DNA of 7,689 nt from assembly GCA_017937735.1 (NCBI GenBank), contig JAGBCZ010000010.1, positions 1 to 7,689 on the forward strand, written 5' to 3'. Below the pieces are notes generated by a model, which was given only the letters and a program-made list of their open reading frames with translations, did no database searches and had not been told where the DNA came from. Origin of the DNA: Alphaproteobacteria bacterium (GTDB taxonomy: Bacteria; Pseudomonadota; Alphaproteobacteria; Rs-D84). Below are positions 6,390 to 7,689 of the stretch, piece by piece. The position numbers were made by a program, and so were the translations under genes. The stretch's first letter is position 1. Each line of letters begins with the position of its first letter.

Positions 6390-6402
6390 AGCAGATTGTC
6401 AA
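6374..6402 (-). promoter_or_regulatory. near-consensus sigma70 promoter of the pnuC operon
   Basis: On the - strand TTGACA (complement of 6397-6402), a 17-nt spacer and TATACT (complement of 6374-6379) precede the pnuC ATG by about 25 nt. The -10 box lies inside a palindrome. This is the only strong promoter I see for the six leftward genes. Confidence 0.82.
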
Positions 6403-6436
6403 GGGATGGAAACAAAAAAAATAAATTGTTAAAATG

Positions 6437-7198
6437 CTATGTAAGGCGATGTGTGATGCAGACGGACCAAATCAACTGGCCGACACCATTTGCATGGTCA
6501 ATCGGGTATTCTGCGTTTGTGCCGAACTCACGATACAGGGTTTCGGCTGGCATTTGCGTCACCCCATACAGGTCATAAACACCGTACTTTTCCAGTCGCC
6601 GTGCAATGCCCGCCCCGATATTCCAGATATCTGTTATCGGCCGATGGTGCCACAAGTGTTCCCGGAACGATTCCGCATCCAAGTATCCGATATGGTCGGG
6701 CACTTTCTTGGCCGTGATGTCCAGCGCAACCTTGGCCAAGAACAAGTTCGTACCAATGCCGGCGGTGGCGCATATGCCCGTCTCAGCCCGCACCGCATCC
6801 ATCAGCATTATCGCTATTTCTTTGGGCGACCGCTTATACATTTTCAAGTAAGGCGTGATATCGATAAAACATTCGTCAATGGAATAGACATGGATATCTT
6901 CGGGCGAAATATAGCGCAGATAAATCCCGTAAATCTGAGCGGATACCTCCATATACTTTTTCATGCGGGGCATGGCGGTGATGTATTCGACCCCATGCGG
7001 GATTTCAAAGACCCGGCAACGATTACGAATCCCCAGGGCCTTCATTGCCGGTGTTATCGCCAGACAGACCGAACCCCGACCTCGTGACGGGTCCGCCACG
7101 ACCAAGTTTATCGTGAACGGGTCCAGCCCACGGTCAACCGCTTCGACCGAGGCAAAGAAACTCTTTAAATCAATGCAAAGATAAAACCTTTCCGCCAT
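6437..7198 (-). pseudogene. truncated Y-family DNA polymerase (UmuC/UvrX-like)
   Basis: FYLCIDLKSFFASVE (5-19, catalytic D10), VVADPSRGRGSVCLAITPAMKALGI (33-57) and VYSIDECFID (104-113, catalytic D108 and E109) are Y-family polymerase motifs of the UvrX/YqjW type common in Firmicutes. GIGTNLFLAKVALDI and the thumb HhH segment ITDIWNIGAGIARRLEKYGV follow. Relatives continue after a segment like NAE.-IDHA-G to more than 400 residues, adding the little-finger domain. This one changes after NAEYPIDHANGV (residue 239) to an unrelated 14-residue tail and stops at 253. The tail is encoded by the direct-repeat copy at 6446-6474. The catalytic core is intact, but without the little finger it should bind DNA poorly, so I call it a remnant; a functional short form is possible. 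GC content is clearly higher than in the operon beside it. Confidence 0.8.
6446..6474. repeat. right copy of the 29-bp imperfect direct repeat
   Basis: It matches 2972-3000 at 24 of 29 bases in the same orientation. It encodes the aberrant end of the polymerase fragment (about residues 242-250), so polymerase homology ends where the repeat begins. It marks the right edge of the inserted-looking operon. Confidence 0.55.
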
Positions 7199-7208
7199 TC
7201 CGGGAATC

Positions 7209-7236
7209 AGTATAAACCGAATTCACAGGATGTCAA
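7209..7236 (-). promoter_or_regulatory. promoter of the polymerase fragment, giving a nearly leaderless mRNA
   Basis: On the - strand TTGACA (complement of 7231-7236), a 16-nt spacer and TATACT (complement of 7209-7214) are followed only 10 nt later by the ATG at 7196-7198. Initiation at the usual distance would leave a leader of about 4 nt and no room for a ribosome binding site. I see no LexA-type box (CTGT-N8-ACAG or GTTC-N7-GTTC) in this 60-bp gap. Confidence 0.6.
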
Positions 7237-7258
7237 AAAGGATTGTATGGATAAAGAA

Positions 7259-7689
7259 TTATAAAAATTTTATATCCTGAACTGTTATAGAATTATTATT
7301 GCAAACCATCTTTAGGAATATCTCTATATGTTTCGTTGAATAATACTGATAATGATAATAAATACCGTCGACAAATACCACATGTACAATAGAAAAACTA
7401 TTTTGCTCTCTGCCATTAAGGAAGTTTTTGCACAATACCGACATCGTTTTACTTCCCTTATCAACAAAGACGACCCTAGGGAAGCCCGCAAAAGCTCTTT
7501 TTGCACCCTCTTTCCCTATTTCTCCTGCAAAAAATACAGTATTTTTGGAAATATTTTTATAATAATCATTTAGTTTTTGTCCGCCTTTTGGGCAGCACGT
7601 AAAATTTCTGATATTACAGTTTTTTATGTCTTCATCATCCACACACAGGTACGCATTATCAGTACATTCAATCCAGTCATTACTATTAT
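7259..7689 (-). CDS. uncharacterised protein, C-terminal part (5' end outside window)
   Basis: The frame is open from the window edge (first complete codon at 7685-7687) to TAA at 7259-7261, giving at least 143 residues. A GTG at 7640-7642 is in frame, but codons upstream stay open (DWIECTDNAYLCV), so the real start is probably beyond the window. The visible part is Cys-rich early (about six Cys within some 35 residues, including TCCPKGG) and then alternates short hydrophobic strands: TVFFAGEIG, RVVFVDKGSK, VHVVFVDGIYYHY. This suggests a mixed alpha/beta or beta-rich domain. I do not recognise it. It is AT-rich, unlike the polymerase fragment downstream, and runs in the same direction with 60 bp between them. 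Confidence 0.65.
   Translation of the reverse strand, partial: NSNDWIECTDNAYLCVDDEDIKNCNIRNFTCCPKGGQKLNDYYKNISKNTVFFAGEIGKEGAKRAFAGFPRVVFVDKGSKTMSVLCKNFLNGREQNSFSIVHVVFVDGIYYHYQYYSTKHIEIFLKMVCNNNSITVQDIKFL

Larger units (their letters stand above)
6360..6402. repeat. outer inverted repeat TTGACAA/TTGTCAA around the operator
   Basis: TTGACAA at 6360-6366 and TTGTCAA at 6396-6402 are exact inverted copies. Their centre (6381) nearly coincides with that of the inner palindrome (6380). The right arm holds the -35 box. The left arm ends next to the pnuC ribosome binding site. The pair may give a second, outer pair of protein contacts, or may be coincidence. Confidence 0.45.

Noticed and set aside
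6434..7087. A 217-codon open frame on the + strand opposite the polymerase fragment
   Set aside because: It is antisense to a frame with clear Y-family motifs, has a low-complexity translation without family features, and no promoter or ribosome binding site.
7260..7274. AT-rich perfect palindrome TATAAAA-A-TTTTATA at the end of the partial gene
   Set aside because: It has no GC stem or following T tract, so it is not a credible terminator, and such palindromes are expected in AT-rich DNA.

Overview
The window looks like a piece of a Gram-negative, probably host-associated bacterial chromosome. The evidence is a lipobox lipoprotein, a TrhP-type U32 protein and a CCA-encoding tRNA-Thr. An AT-rich alphaproteobacterium would fit, but no marker here fixes the taxonomy. 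Base composition is a mosaic. The 3.0-6.4 kb operon is very AT-rich (lines I counted fall to about 20-35% GC), while the polymerase fragment at 6.44-7.2 kb is much richer (about 52-58% in two counted lines).

Region 1 (1-2735). The window opens inside a + strand gene whose product ends in Q/P-rich tandem repeats of 28 residues (84 bp). It meets a leftward operon at a bidirectional terminator. That operon reads trhP-like U32 gene, then two small unrecognised genes that are diverged tandem copies of each other.

Region 2 (2736-2997). A tRNA-Thr(UGU) gene on the + strand has its own promoter and a Rho-independent terminator.

Region 3 (2998-6402) is the most interesting part. It is a compact six-gene leftward operon with overlapping or abutting genes: a PnuC-type vitamin/nucleoside transporter, a very small lipoprotein, a nucleoside 2-deoxyribosyltransferase-like enzyme, a radical SAM enzyme, an NrtR-like regulator (degenerate Nudix domain plus winged helix) and a DUF5662/HD-like protein. 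It is driven by a near-consensus sigma70 promoter whose -10 box sits in a palindrome (GTATA-A-TATAC core), a plausible operator for the operon's own regulator. PnuC and NrtR both point to nicotinamide riboside/NAD metabolism. The deoxyribosyltransferase fold, radical SAM enzyme and HD-like protein suggest that an imported nucleoside is modified or salvaged by a route I do not recognise. No NadR/NRK-type kinase is present in the window.

Region 4 (6437-7689). A Y-family (UmuC/UvrX-like) polymerase gene has its catalytic core intact but stops at residue 253, before the little-finger domain. Its aberrant end coincides with a 29-bp imperfect direct repeat (24/29), whose partner lies exactly at the other end of the operon. 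This suggests the operon is a cassette or island inserted between tRNA-Thr and a broken polymerase gene. The window ends inside an unrecognised leftward gene.
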